Part shown: positions 6,826 through 13,881 of the stretch, one piece after another
Numbering within the stretch: position 1 is the first letter of the stretch
Layout: every line of letters begins with the position of its first letter
Assembly: GCA_030627905.1 (NCBI GenBank)
Contig: DAOVRZ010000002.1
Location: forward strand, 49,138-113,137
DNA: 64,000 bases
Origin: JAGMES01 sp023128035
Lineage (GTDB): Bacteria; Bacillota; Halanaerobiia; DY22613
Direction of reading: 5' to 3'
Made by a program: the position numbers and the translations under genes
Notes under the pieces: model-generated
Told to the model about the DNA's origin: nothing
Seen by the model: the letters and a program-made list of their open reading frames with translations, nothing else
Database searches by the model: none

Positions 6826-8844
6826 ATGAAATTTGATGTATCAAAAGCTATGCGAATTAAGTTATCTGACGAATTACCAGAAATGCCAGAAGTTAAGGAG
6901 GGTATTAGACTTGCACCAAAAAGAGAGCTGAATTTATCGAGAGAACAGATAAAAATAGCTTTAAAGAATGCTTTGCGGTATATTCCAGAAAATTTACATG
7001 AAACTCTGGCTCCAGAATTTATGGAAGAGTTGATGACAAAGGGAAGAATTTATGGTTATAGATATCGCCCATATGAAGAAATAAAAGCAAAGCCAATTGA
7101 TGAATATAAAGGTAAAACAATTCAAGGAAAAGCACTCCAATTGATGATTGACAACAATTTGGATTTTGATATAGCACTTTATCCTTATGAGTTAGTTACC
7201 TATGGTGAATCAGGTCAAGTTTGTCAAAACTGGATGCAATATAGATTAATCAAAAAATATTTAGAAGAGATGACAGAAGATCAGACTCTGGTAGTTTCAT
7301 CAGGTCATCCTGTAGGCTTATTCCCATCAAGACCAGAAAGCCCAAGGGTTATTTCAACAAATGGTCTGATGATAGGTATATTCGATAATGAAGAATGGTT
7401 TAACAAAGCAGCAGCTATGGGAGTTGCTAACTATGGTCAGATGACAGCTGGGGGATGGATGTATATTGGTCCTCAGGGTATTGTGCATGGTACATATATT
7501 ACCCTCTTAAATGCAGGCCGCTTATTTTTAGACATTCCTGAAGATGAAGACCTTCGAGGACATCTCTATATTACTTCAGGTTTGGGTGGTATGAGTGGTG
7601 CTCAAGCTAAAGCTGTAGAAATATCTGGTGGTATCGGGATTATTGCAGAAGTTGAGGCATCTAGAATTAAAACCCGCCATGATCAAGGTTGGGTAGGTAA
7701 AGTTTCTGATAACCTTGAAGAAATTTTTAAGTGGGTTGACGAGTATAGAGAGAGAAAAGAGCCTGTTTCTATTGCTTATCATGGTAATGTTGTTGACCTT
7801 TTAGAGTATGTTGTTGAGAACAATATTAAAGTTGAATTAGTGTCTGATCAGACCTCCTGTCATGTTCCATATACTGGTGGTTACACTCCTGCAGGTTTCA
7901 CTTTTGAAGAAGGAAGAGAACTTATGGAGAAAGATCCGATAAGTTTTAGAAATGAAGTAGATAAGAGTTTAACTAAACATTATTATGTGATTAAAAAATT
8001 AGTTGAAAATGGATCTCACTTCTGGGATTATGGTAACAGTTTTATGAAAGCTATATTTGATGCTGGTGTGAAGGAAATAGCTAAAAATGGTGTAGATACC
8101 AGTGAAGGCTTTATTTTCCCATCATATGTGGAAAACATCATGGGACCAATTTGTTTTGATTATGGATATGGCCCATTCCGTTGGGTATGTTTAAGTGGTA
8201 AAGATGAAGATTTAAGTAAAACTGATAAAGCAGCTATGGATTGTATTGATCCTACTAGAAGAGCACAGGATAGAGACAATTATCAGTGGATTAAAGATGC
8301 TGAAGAGAATGCATTGGTAGTTGGTTCAAAGGCACGGATTCTTTATGCTGATGCAGCAGGTCGGGTGAAAATTGCGCTTAAGTTTAATGAAATGGTTCGT
8401 AATGGGGAAATTGGCCCGGTTATGTTAGGTCGTGATCATCATGATGTTTCTGGTACAGATTCTCCATATAGAGAGACAGCAAATATTAAAGATGGTAGTA
8501 ATATTATGGCTGATATGGCTGTTCAATGTTTTGCAGGAAATGCAGCTAGAGGCATGACATTGGTGGTTGAAAGCAATGGCGGCGGTGTAGGTATAGGTAA
8601 ATCATTTAATGGTGGATTTGGATTAGTATTGGATGGTAGCGAACGAGTTGATGAAACCATTAAGCTAGCATTAGATTGGGATGTTAATGGTGGCCTTGCC
8701 AGAAGAGCCTGGGCTCGCAATGAAAATGCTATTGAAACTATGATAACCTGGAATAAGGAAAAAGGTGAGAAAGGGCATATTACTTTACCTTACCAGGCTG
8801 AAGAAGAGTTGATTGAGAGTTTAGTTGATAAATATGTGAAATAG
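6826..8844 (+). CDS. hutU: Urocanate hydratase (urocanase, EC 4.2.1.49)
   Basis: The 672-residue product adds water to urocanate, the second step of histidine degradation, giving 4-imidazolone-5-propanoate with tightly bound NAD+ as an electrophilic cofactor. Visible family features include Ser-Gly-His-Pro-Val-Gly-Leu-Phe-Pro near residue 165, the Asn-Tyr-Gly-Gln-Met-Thr-Ala-Gly-Gly-Trp-Met-Tyr-Ile-Gly-Pro-Gln-Gly segment near 205-220, and the NAD-binding Gly-Leu-Gly-Gly-Met-Ser-Gly-Ala-Gln near 255. The length is that of the long urocanase form (~670) rather than the ~555-residue form typical of Bacillus and Pseudomonas. A GGGAGG site precedes the ATG. No other hut gene is next to it; a terminator follows directly, so it is a single-gene unit here. 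Confidence 0.95.
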   Translation: MKFDVSKAMRIKLSDELPEMPEVKEGIRLAPKRELNLSREQIKIALKNALRYIPENLHETLAPEFMEELMTKGRIYGYRYRPYEEIKAKPIDEYKGKTIQGKALQLMIDNNLDFDIALYPYELVTYGESGQVCQNWMQYRLIKKYLEEMTEDQTLVVSSGHPVGLFPSRPESPRVISTNGLMIGIFDNEEWFNKAAAMGVANYGQMTAGGWMYIGPQGIVHGTYITLLNAGRLFLDIPEDEDLRGHLYITSGLGGMSGAQAKAVEISGGIGIIAEVEASRIKTRHDQGWVGKVSDNLEEIFKWVDEYRERKEPVSIAYHGNVVDLLEYVVENNIKVELVSDQTSCHVPYTGGYTPAGFTFEEGRELMEKDPISFRNEVDKSLTKHYYVIKKLVENGSHFWDYGNSFMKAIFDAGVKEIAKNGVDTSEGFIFPSYVENIMGPICFDYGYGPFRWVCLSGKDEDLSKTDKAAMDCIDPTRRAQDRDNYQWIKDAEENALVVGSKARILYADAAGRVKIALKFNEMVRNGEIGPVMLGRDHHDVSGTDSPYRETANIKDGSNIMADMAVQCFAGNAARGMTLVVESNGGGVGIGKSFNGGFGLVLDGSERVDETIKLALDWDVNGGLARRAWARNENAIETMITWNKEKGEKGHITLPYQAEEELIESLVDKYVK

Positions 8845-8856
8845 AAAGAGAGAAGG

Positions 8857-8884
8857 CCTGATCTGTACATGATCAGGTTTTTTT
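8857..8884 (+). terminator. Terminator of hutU
   Basis: CCTGATC and GATCAGG pair around a seven-base loop, followed by seven T. It starts 12 bases after the stop codon. Confidence 0.9.
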
Positions 8885-9018
8885 GCTTTCTTAAATATAT
8901 TTGAAGAATATTTTTTTGATGCGGTAAGAGAATGTTTCTAAAGGGTGTTGTTTCAAAATTAACAAACAAAGGAAAAAGCCTCTTCAGATTTAAGTAAAAA
9001 TTTGAAATGATGTGATAT

Positions 9019-9030
9019 CGTCAATTGACG
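9019..9030. promoter_or_regulatory. 12-bp perfect palindrome upstream of the broken XRE gene
   Basis: CGTCAATTGACG is a perfect palindrome about 90 bases before the XRE start, close to a TTGACA at 9047. It could have been the operator of that regulator, but short palindromes arise by chance and the regulator is broken. Confidence 0.2.
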
Positions 9031-9118
9031 TGAGTGCAACCGGAAGTTGACAGATAGCAAATTGAATTTGGTAGCATGTAAACAGGCTATAAGGTATAAT
9101 TTATGTGAGGTGATTATA

Positions 9119-9492
9119 ATGAATTTTTCAGAAAAATTACAAATGCTAAGAAAGGAAAAAGGAATGACATAAGAAAATCTTGCTGAATTTCTGAAAGTGT
9201 CTCGGCAAGCAGTATCAAAATGGGAATCTGGACAAACATACCCTGAAATAGATAAATTGATTAAGTTGAGCGATTTATTTGAAATAACCTTAGATGATTT
9301 AGTAAGAGATAAAAATATAGTAAAATCCCATAGTAGTGAAAAACAACCCTAAGAGAATCAAGATGGGATGATCATGGTTGCCGGGATGCTAATAGGTATG
9401 GCTCTTGGATTTATTTTATGTTGGGAACTGCAGGTGGGCTAGTAGGTCTTGCGATCGTTTTTATCCTTAAAGTAGTAAAGAAGAAGCAATGA
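9119..9492 (+). pseudogene. Broken XRE-family regulator with C-terminal membrane segment
   Basis: The reading frame from the ATG gives a normal helix-turn-helix start (Glu-Lys-Leu-Gln-Met-Leu-Arg-Lys-Glu-Lys-Gly-Met-Thr), then TAA where most relatives have Gln (CAA), then the recognition helix Val-Ser-Arg-Gln-Ala-Val-Ser-Lys-Trp-Glu-Ser-Gly-Gln. A second TAA follows at about 9351. A hydrophobic Gly-rich tail continues across a further stop and a one-frame shift to TGA at 9490-9492. This layout (HTH, linker, Gly-rich membrane helices) is common in Firmicutes repressors. An AGGTGA site precedes the start. At least three lesions make it a pseudogene. Confidence 0.8.
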
Positions 9493-9546
9493 ACCTTATG
9501 AATTGATAAAGATACAATAGAGATTTCACATTACTAAACAATCAAA

Positions 9547-9578
9547 AAATTCTATGAATAATTTCATAGAATTTTTTT
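9547..9578 (+). terminator. Terminator hairpin immediately before the group II intron remnant
   Basis: Arms 9547-9558 and 9563-9574 pair perfectly around a four-base loop, with T continuing to 9578. It would have ended the XRE transcript and is the kind of site used by class IIC introns. Confidence 0.85.
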
Positions 9579-9579
9579 G

Positions 9580-9781
9580 GTGTGCCCGGCAGGAATGACA
9601 ACTATACGGTGAAAGTCCGGAACGGAGGTTAGCAACACCAATCGTTAGCAGAACAGCAAGGCTTGATAAATCTGATAACGATATACTCTAAATACCGTTA
9701 GACAGTGGGCGAGCCGCTGCATACTGAACTGTACGTACGTTGGTGTGAGAGGACTCGGGGAGACCCTGCCTCCTACTAGAT
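9580..9781 (+). mobile_element. Internally deleted class IIC group II intron
   Basis: The element begins GUGUGCCCGGC and continues with a GGUGAAAGUCCGGAAC block, which is the 5' end of class IIC introns (as in the Oceanobacillus intron). It ends with a domain V-like segment (GAGCCGCUGCAUAC...GUACGUACGUUGG), then GUGUGAGAGG and a domain VI hairpin finishing CCUACUAGAU. Only about 200 bases separate the ends; a full ribozyme needs several hundred and the usual intron also encodes a reverse transcriptase of ~420 residues, which is missing. It lies one base after a terminator T-run, the usual target of this class. The end positions are my best estimate. Confidence 0.75.
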
Positions 9782-9889
9782 TTTCATAAAATAGATTTTT
9801 AAAAATATTTGTGTAAAGCAGAATTTTATAAAACGAATGTAGTATTCATTAAAGTAATAAAAATGTAAATTATAAAAAGAGGTGATCAA

Positions 9890-10000
9890 ATGCCTATTAA
9901 ACCTCTTCCTGTTCCTGATCCTAATGCATGTCCCGTACCGGAAGTTCCTTATTGCCAGTACAGAGTTAACGGAATTTGCACGTCTGAAGTTTTTTGTTAA
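9890..10000 (+). CDS. 36-residue Pro- and Cys-rich peptide, candidate RiPP precursor
   Basis: A strong AGAGGTGAT site precedes the ATG and a terminator follows the TAA, so this looks like a real small gene. The peptide has eight prolines, mostly in the first 20 residues (Met-Pro-Ile-Lys-Pro-Leu-Pro-Val-Pro-Asp-Pro), and four cysteines at positions 14, 22, 30 and 36, i.e. spaced 8, 8 and 6. There is no hydrophobic export signal. The next gene, about 210 bases downstream, encodes a radical SAM protein, the arrangement seen in sactipeptide or ranthipeptide loci, where thioether bridges form from cysteines. The peptide matches no precursor family I know. The alternative is a small metal-binding or structural peptide unrelated to the radical SAM gene. 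Confidence 0.5.
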   Translation: MPIKPLPVPDPNACPVPEVPYCQYRVNGICTSEVFC

Positions 10001-10016
10001 TCCCTTCATCAACCCT

Positions 10017-10043
10017 ACCACCATACGGGGTGGTCTTTTTTTT
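10017..10043 (+). terminator. Terminator after the small peptide
   Basis: ACCACC and GGTGGT pair around a short loop, followed by C and eight T. It separates the abundant short transcript expected for a precursor peptide from the radical SAM gene. Confidence 0.85.
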
Positions 10044-10213
10044 GAAATTGTTCTAGGATAAAACATATCAATATAGTAATTTACTTTATAAATGTATTTG
10101 CTTAAGACTAGTAAATTCCTATATTTTACATATTACTAATATAAGTTGTTATCTAACATATTCATATTTAGTAATAATAAAAAGCTGGAGAAATACTAGA
10201 AGGAGAAGGTTTT

Positions 10214-11167
10214 ATGAGAAAATATTTAAATGTGGATAGATTGGAGTTTGCAGTTACATAGCGCTGCAATTCAAATTGTAAGCATTGTAGTGTTAAACAT
10301 AAAAAGAAAATGAATAAGCCAATTGATAAGTATCTAGCTGTGGAGATTGTAAATAAGATTAGTAAAAAATATCATCCTCAATCAATAATGACTTTTGGTG
10401 GGGAACCTTTGTTACATCCTGAAATTGTTTGTGCTATTCATAATGAAGCAAAGAAATCTGGTATTTCCAAAAGGCAGGTGATAACAAATGGTTACTGGTT
10501 TAATGATAAGGACAAGGTTAGTGAAATTGTTAAACAACTAAAAGCAGCAGGTGTAAACAATATACTTGTTTCTGTAGATGCATTTCATAAGGAATATATT
10601 CCACTTGATATAGTTAAAAATACAGTAGAGACTTTAATTAAAGAGGGTTTTAAAGTAATAAAATGGAATCCTTGTTGGGTGGTAAATGAGAATCATAATA
10701 ATCAGTACAATATAGTGACTAAAAATATCCTAAAAGAACTCGATAGCCTACAAATAGAATCTGCAAGTGGAAATATTGTATGTCCAGAAGGTTCTGCAAT
10801 AGAAAATTTAAGCACATATATTCCAGTTAAACAGTATTTACCTAAGGGTAGATGTGAGGAAATGCCTTACACAGATCCTTTAGATTCAATAACGAGTATT
10901 AGTATTGAACCAAATGGAGATGTAAAAATTTGTAGAGGTTTTAGTATTGGTAATGTCTTCAAAGCTGATATCATAGATATTTTGGAGAATTATAATCCAT
11001 ATGCGAATCCAGAGATGAGAATTATTTTGGAAAAAGGAATAGAAGGTTTAATGGAATTGGGAAAGAAAAGTGGTATTAAACCATTAGTAGAAGACTATTA
11101 TTCAATATGCCAAATGTGTATTTCGATTAGAGGGCAGCTAAAAGGAAATGAATATTTTTTGTCATAA
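10214..11167 (+). pseudogene. Radical SAM/SPASM-like protein with an in-frame TAG next to the cluster motif
   Basis: An AGAAGGAGAAGG site precedes the ATG at 10214. The frame reads Phe-Ala-Val-Thr, then TAG at codon 16 (10259-10261), then Arg-Cys-Asn-Ser-Asn-Cys-Lys-His-Cys, the CX3CX2C motif that binds the radical SAM 4Fe-4S cluster. It then runs without interruption for 301 more codons. Later features are Thr-Phe-Gly-Gly-Glu-Pro (the GGEP-type SAM-binding motif), Val-Ser-Val-Asp-Ala-Phe-His, and C-terminal cysteines (Lys-Ile-Cys-Arg-Gly-Phe and Cys-Gln-Met-Cys) suggesting an auxiliary cluster. The ORF from Met at 10310 lacks the cluster motif and would be inactive. It may be a nonsense mutant, a sequencing error, or a readthrough gene. 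It neighbours the candidate precursor peptide at 9890. Confidence 0.75.
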
Positions 11168-11180
11168 GGGAGTGGAATTA

Positions 11181-11705
11181 ATGAAACGAATTATTGCATT
11201 TCATGAGATGTTAGGCGGAGTATTAGGAGTATTGCTGTTCATATTTTTCGTACCATTTAGAAGCTTCTTTTTGGGACCTGTAATATTGATAATTAATATT
11301 ATAATGCTTTCTTTATATGTTTTATCTTTTTGTGCAGGTTTTTTAATGTGGAAGGGAAAAAAATCAGGAATACTTTTATCTCTTATTATTCAAGTGTTTC
11401 AAATCCCGCAATTCATTATAAACGGCTATACATATTTATTTATATGTGGATCTATGTTAAGTATAAATATTGAATATTTTACATCTCACTATGGTTTTAA
11501 TTTTAATGTACATCTAGGTAGCTTGTATCATATTAATCTTATGTCTGGACAAACTTCATTACTACTTGGAATTAATGTTATTGCTCTTGTTATATTTATG
11601 TATCTGCTAAAACAACGTAAAGCGTTATCGAAACATCAGACTTTTGATAAACAGTTAGATATACAAAATGAGAATAATGAGTTTGGTGCGGAACAATCTT
11701 CTTGA
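11181..11705 (+). CDS. Membrane protein of unknown function (four membrane segments)
   Basis: An AAGGGAG site precedes the ATG at 11181, 13 bases after the radical SAM stop, so the two are probably cotranscribed. The 174 residues have hydrophobic segments at about 8-26, 30-56, 62-88 and 115-140, and a charged C-terminal tail of about 30 residues. No transporter or immunity-family motif was recognised. If the upstream peptide is a modified peptide, this could be an immunity or export factor, but that is inferred from position only. Confidence 0.65.
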   Translation: MKRIIAFHEMLGGVLGVLLFIFFVPFRSFFLGPVILIINIIMLSLYVLSFCAGFLMWKGKKSGILLSLIIQVFQIPQFIINGYTYLFICGSMLSINIEYFTSHYGFNFNVHLGSLYHINLMSGQTSLLLGINVIALVIFMYLLKQRKALSKHQTFDKQLDIQNENNEFGAEQSS

Positions 11706-11944
11706 TATATCATCATTTAGTTGTACATATCTGGATAATGAACGATAAAAATGAATATTTAATTCAAAAAAGAGCAGACCATCTAAAATTGTTACCAGGT
11801 ATTTGGGCAGCAGCAAGTGGTGCTGCTATAAAAGGTGAAGAGAGTAAAACTGCTGCAATTAGAGAAGTCAAAGAAGAATTGGGTATTAAGCCTTGCGCAA
11901 ACAAGATGAAAAAGATTAAAAGAATTAAAGGAAGGGGACAATAA
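11702..11944 (+). pseudogene. Truncated Nudix hydrolase
   Basis: The 80 residues contain the complete Nudix box (Gly-Ala-Ala-Ile-Lys-Gly-Glu, then Arg-Glu-Val-Lys-Glu-Glu-Leu-Gly-Ile), which binds the metal used to hydrolyse nucleoside diphosphate derivatives. Normal members have ~150 residues; the C-terminal half is replaced by a short Lys/Arg-rich tail. The frame begins at a TTG overlapping the previous stop codon (TTGA) with no ribosome site, so the N-terminus is probably lost too. The next fragment starts at the very end of this one, suggesting a deletion joined them. Confidence 0.65.
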
Positions 11945-12429
11945 TGAATCTGTTAAAGATAGATAGTTTAACAGAAAACCAAATTAATAACATTTTCAAA
12001 CTGGCTGAAAACCTAAAGTTACATGGCAAAGTAAATTACTTAAAAGAAAAAACGTTTTTACTATTTTTTCCCGAAACTAGTATAAGAACAAAAATTACAT
12101 TTGAAAAGGGCATAAAAGATTTAGGTGGTAATTGTATTTTGTTTCCTCCTGAAACACTTGATAAGCGAGAAAAAATCGAAGACGTTGCAAAGTATATAGA
12201 AAATTGGGTTGATGGAATCATTATTAGACATCCAGAGTATTCTAAACTTGAAGAAATGGCTAAGTATTGTTCAATACCAGTAATTAATGCTATGACAAGT
12301 ACTAATCATCCTTGTGAAATATTATCTGACATATTATCTGACATATATTCTATCAGCCAGATTAAAAAGAACTTGCTTTATGTACAACAGGCAATAATTC
12401 TATATTGTATTGGAATTAAGGAATTATAG
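11944..12429 (+). pseudogene. Truncated ornithine/aspartate carbamoyltransferase
   Basis: An AAGGGG site precedes the ATG. Residues ~40-60 carry the carbamoyl-phosphate binding region in variant form (Phe-Phe-Pro-Glu-Thr-Ser-Ile-Arg-Thr-Lys-Ile-Thr-Phe-Glu, usually Ser-Thr-Arg-Thr), and residues ~120 carry Asn-His-Pro-Cys-Glu-Ile-Leu-Ser-Asp, typical of ornithine-type enzymes. A short tandem duplication (ATTATCTGACAT twice) lies at 12319-12343, and the sequence then runs out of family similarity; the whole ornithine-binding domain is missing (161 residues instead of ~310). It cannot be catalytically complete. Confidence 0.7.
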
Positions 12430-12484
12430 TTATGGGGATGAATTATGGAGTAGCTGGGCGTTAAATCAGAAGGGTGGTATTAAC

Positions 12485-13414
12485 TTGAATTTAAAGACAA
12501 AAGAGGAGTTCTCAATTAAGGGTAGTGACGGTATGAATGTCTTTGTACATTGTTGGAATAAAGTAGCAGAACCGCGAGCTGTTGTCCAGATTTTTCATGG
12601 AATGGCCGAACATGCTGCACGTTATGAGAGATTTGCCAAATATTTAAATAGTGAGGGCTTTATTGTGTACGCCAATGATCACCGGGGACACGGAAGAACA
12701 GCAGGCAGTGTTGAAGAGTTAGGTTATATTGGTCAAGACGGTTTTAATATGATTGTAGAAGATGAATATATTATCACCGAGTTAATTCAGGAGAAACATC
12801 AAGGATTACCCATTATTGTATTTGGTCATAGTTTTGGTTCGTTTATTGCTCAGGAGTATATCATTAATTATGGAAAAGAGATAGTAGGAGTAGTTCTGTG
12901 TGGTTCGGCCGCCAAATTGGGAATCGAGGTACACGCTGGAAAAATGATTGCTGGTCTTGAAAAGATTATTTTTGGTGAACGGAAAAAGAGTAAACTCCTG
13001 GACTTTTTAAGTTTTGGTAGCTATAATAAACGGATAAAAAATAATACATGCCGTTTTGACTGGTTAAGTACCGATGTAGATGAAGTAAAAAAATACGAAG
13101 AAGATCCATATAGTGGGACACTGTTTACTGTTGGATTTTTCTATTATTTTTTACAGGGTTTATCTAAACTTTATAAAAAAGATCGCTTAGCAAAGATACC
13201 AAAAGATCTTCCAATATTTATTATCGCCGGTGATCAAGACCCGGTAGGGAATTATGGGAGATTAGTAAAAAAACTATACTCTATCTATCAAGAAACGGGA
13301 ATTCATGATGTAAAGATGCGACTTTACCCAGGAGGACGGCATGAATTGTTGAATGAGGTGAATCGAGACGAGGTTGCATTGCATCTATTAACTTGGTTCA
13401 ATGAAATTACTTAG
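12485..13414 (+). CDS. Alpha/beta hydrolase, monoacylglycerol lipase / lysophospholipase type
   Basis: I chose the TTG at 12485 because AAGGGTGG lies eight bases upstream and homology begins right after it; the longer frame from 12410 runs into the carbamoyltransferase remnant. The 310-residue product has the oxyanion-loop motif Phe-His-Gly-Met-Ala-Glu-His-Ala-Ala-Arg-Tyr, then Asp-His-Arg-Gly-His-Gly-Arg-Thr, the nucleophile elbow Gly-His-Ser-Phe-Gly-Ser, an acid in Ala-Gly-Asp-Gln-Asp-Pro, and the catalytic His in Gly-Gly-Arg-His-Glu. This matches the Hydrolase_4 family, which cleaves monoacylglycerols or lysophospholipids in the cytoplasm or at the membrane. A terminator follows. It could in principle serve the peptide locus as an external hydrolase, but the terminator, promoter and DUF4097-like gene in between argue against cotranscription. 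Confidence 0.88.
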   Translation: MNLKTKEEFSIKGSDGMNVFVHCWNKVAEPRAVVQIFHGMAEHAARYERFAKYLNSEGFIVYANDHRGHGRTAGSVEELGYIGQDGFNMIVEDEYIITELIQEKHQGLPIIVFGHSFGSFIAQEYIINYGKEIVGVVLCGSAAKLGIEVHAGKMIAGLEKIIFGERKKSKLLDFLSFGSYNKRIKNNTCRFDWLSTDVDEVKKYEEDPYSGTLFTVGFFYYFLQGLSKLYKKDRLAKIPKDLPIFIIAGDQDPVGNYGRLVKKLYSIYQETGIHDVKMRLYPGGRHELLNEVNRDEVALHLLTWFNEIT

Positions 13415-13423
13415 CCCTATTGC

Positions 13424-13450
13424 TAGTGATAAACGCGTGTCACTATTTTT
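13424..13450 (+). terminator. Terminator of the alpha/beta hydrolase gene
   Basis: TAGTGAT and GTCACTA pair (one G-T pair) around an eight-base loop, followed by five T, ten bases after the stop codon. Confidence 0.7.
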
Positions 13451-13583
13451 AACAGATAATGGAATTCAAGCTATTCAATATAATTTTTTCATTTGAGTTT
13501 GTCGAGTGAATCATCAACTGTAATCAAATAACATACATAAAAAGCGAATACTACCAAAAAAATTATCTAACGACACTACTTAA

Positions 13584-13619
13584 CTATAGAAGTTTAAAAA
13601 ATTCTATAGGTGTTTTTTT
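13584..13619 (+). terminator. Second, isolated terminator-like hairpin
   Basis: CTATAGAA and TTCTATAG pair around a ten-base loop, followed by GTG and seven T. No gene is visible between the previous terminator and this one; it may be a backup terminator or belong to an unseen short RNA. The rest of 13451-13690 shows nothing I can identify. Confidence 0.6.
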
Positions 13620-13690
13620 ATAATACATAAAAAATAATGGTATTATTTAAAATATTTCAGCAATGTAGAGATTAAATTCAACGGCACAAC

Positions 13691-13719
13691 TTGAATTATT
13701 TATAAGATTATGGTATAAT
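13691..13719 (+). promoter_or_regulatory. Promoter upstream of the DUF4097-like gene and the NRPS locus
   Basis: TTGAAT (13691-13696), a 17-base spacer and a perfect TATAAT (13714-13719). The transcript would carry a leader of about 155 bases before the start at 13882. It is the best promoter visible upstream of the NRPS genes, as no convincing one lies between 14836 and 15018. Confidence 0.65.
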
Positions 13720-13820
13720 CAGATTGAACTTTCGAGTTATAAAATGGTAATAAAAAAACGTTATAATATATTGCTAAATTTTATAGAAAAGCAGTAATTA
13801 TTAACAACAGAAAGGAGATA

Positions 13821-13856
13821 ATGCGCTTTTCTGGAATTATATTATTATATTTATGA
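13821..13856 (+). CDS. Possible 11-residue leader peptide
   Basis: An excellent GAAAGGAG site is followed by ATG and a short frame (Met-Arg-Phe-Ser-Gly-Ile-Ile-Leu-Leu-Tyr-Leu) ending in TGA, 25 bases before the next start. The ribosome site is as good as those of real genes here, so the ORF may be translated as a leader. It might also be a decoy site or chance. Confidence 0.3.
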   Translation: MRFSGIILLYL

Positions 13857-13881
13857 CTAAGAAATTATTTGGAGGTAAATT

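Noticed and set aside
9776..10066. A 96-residue minus-strand ORF
   Set aside because: It overlaps the plus-strand Cys/Pro peptide, which has a strong ribosome site and a terminator, and runs through that terminator; its product shows no family features.
10259..10261. General reassignment of TAG to an amino acid
   Set aside because: hutU, the alpha/beta hydrolase, NRPS1 and NRPS3 all end in TAG at natural family ends, so TAG works as stop here; rare local readthrough is not excluded.
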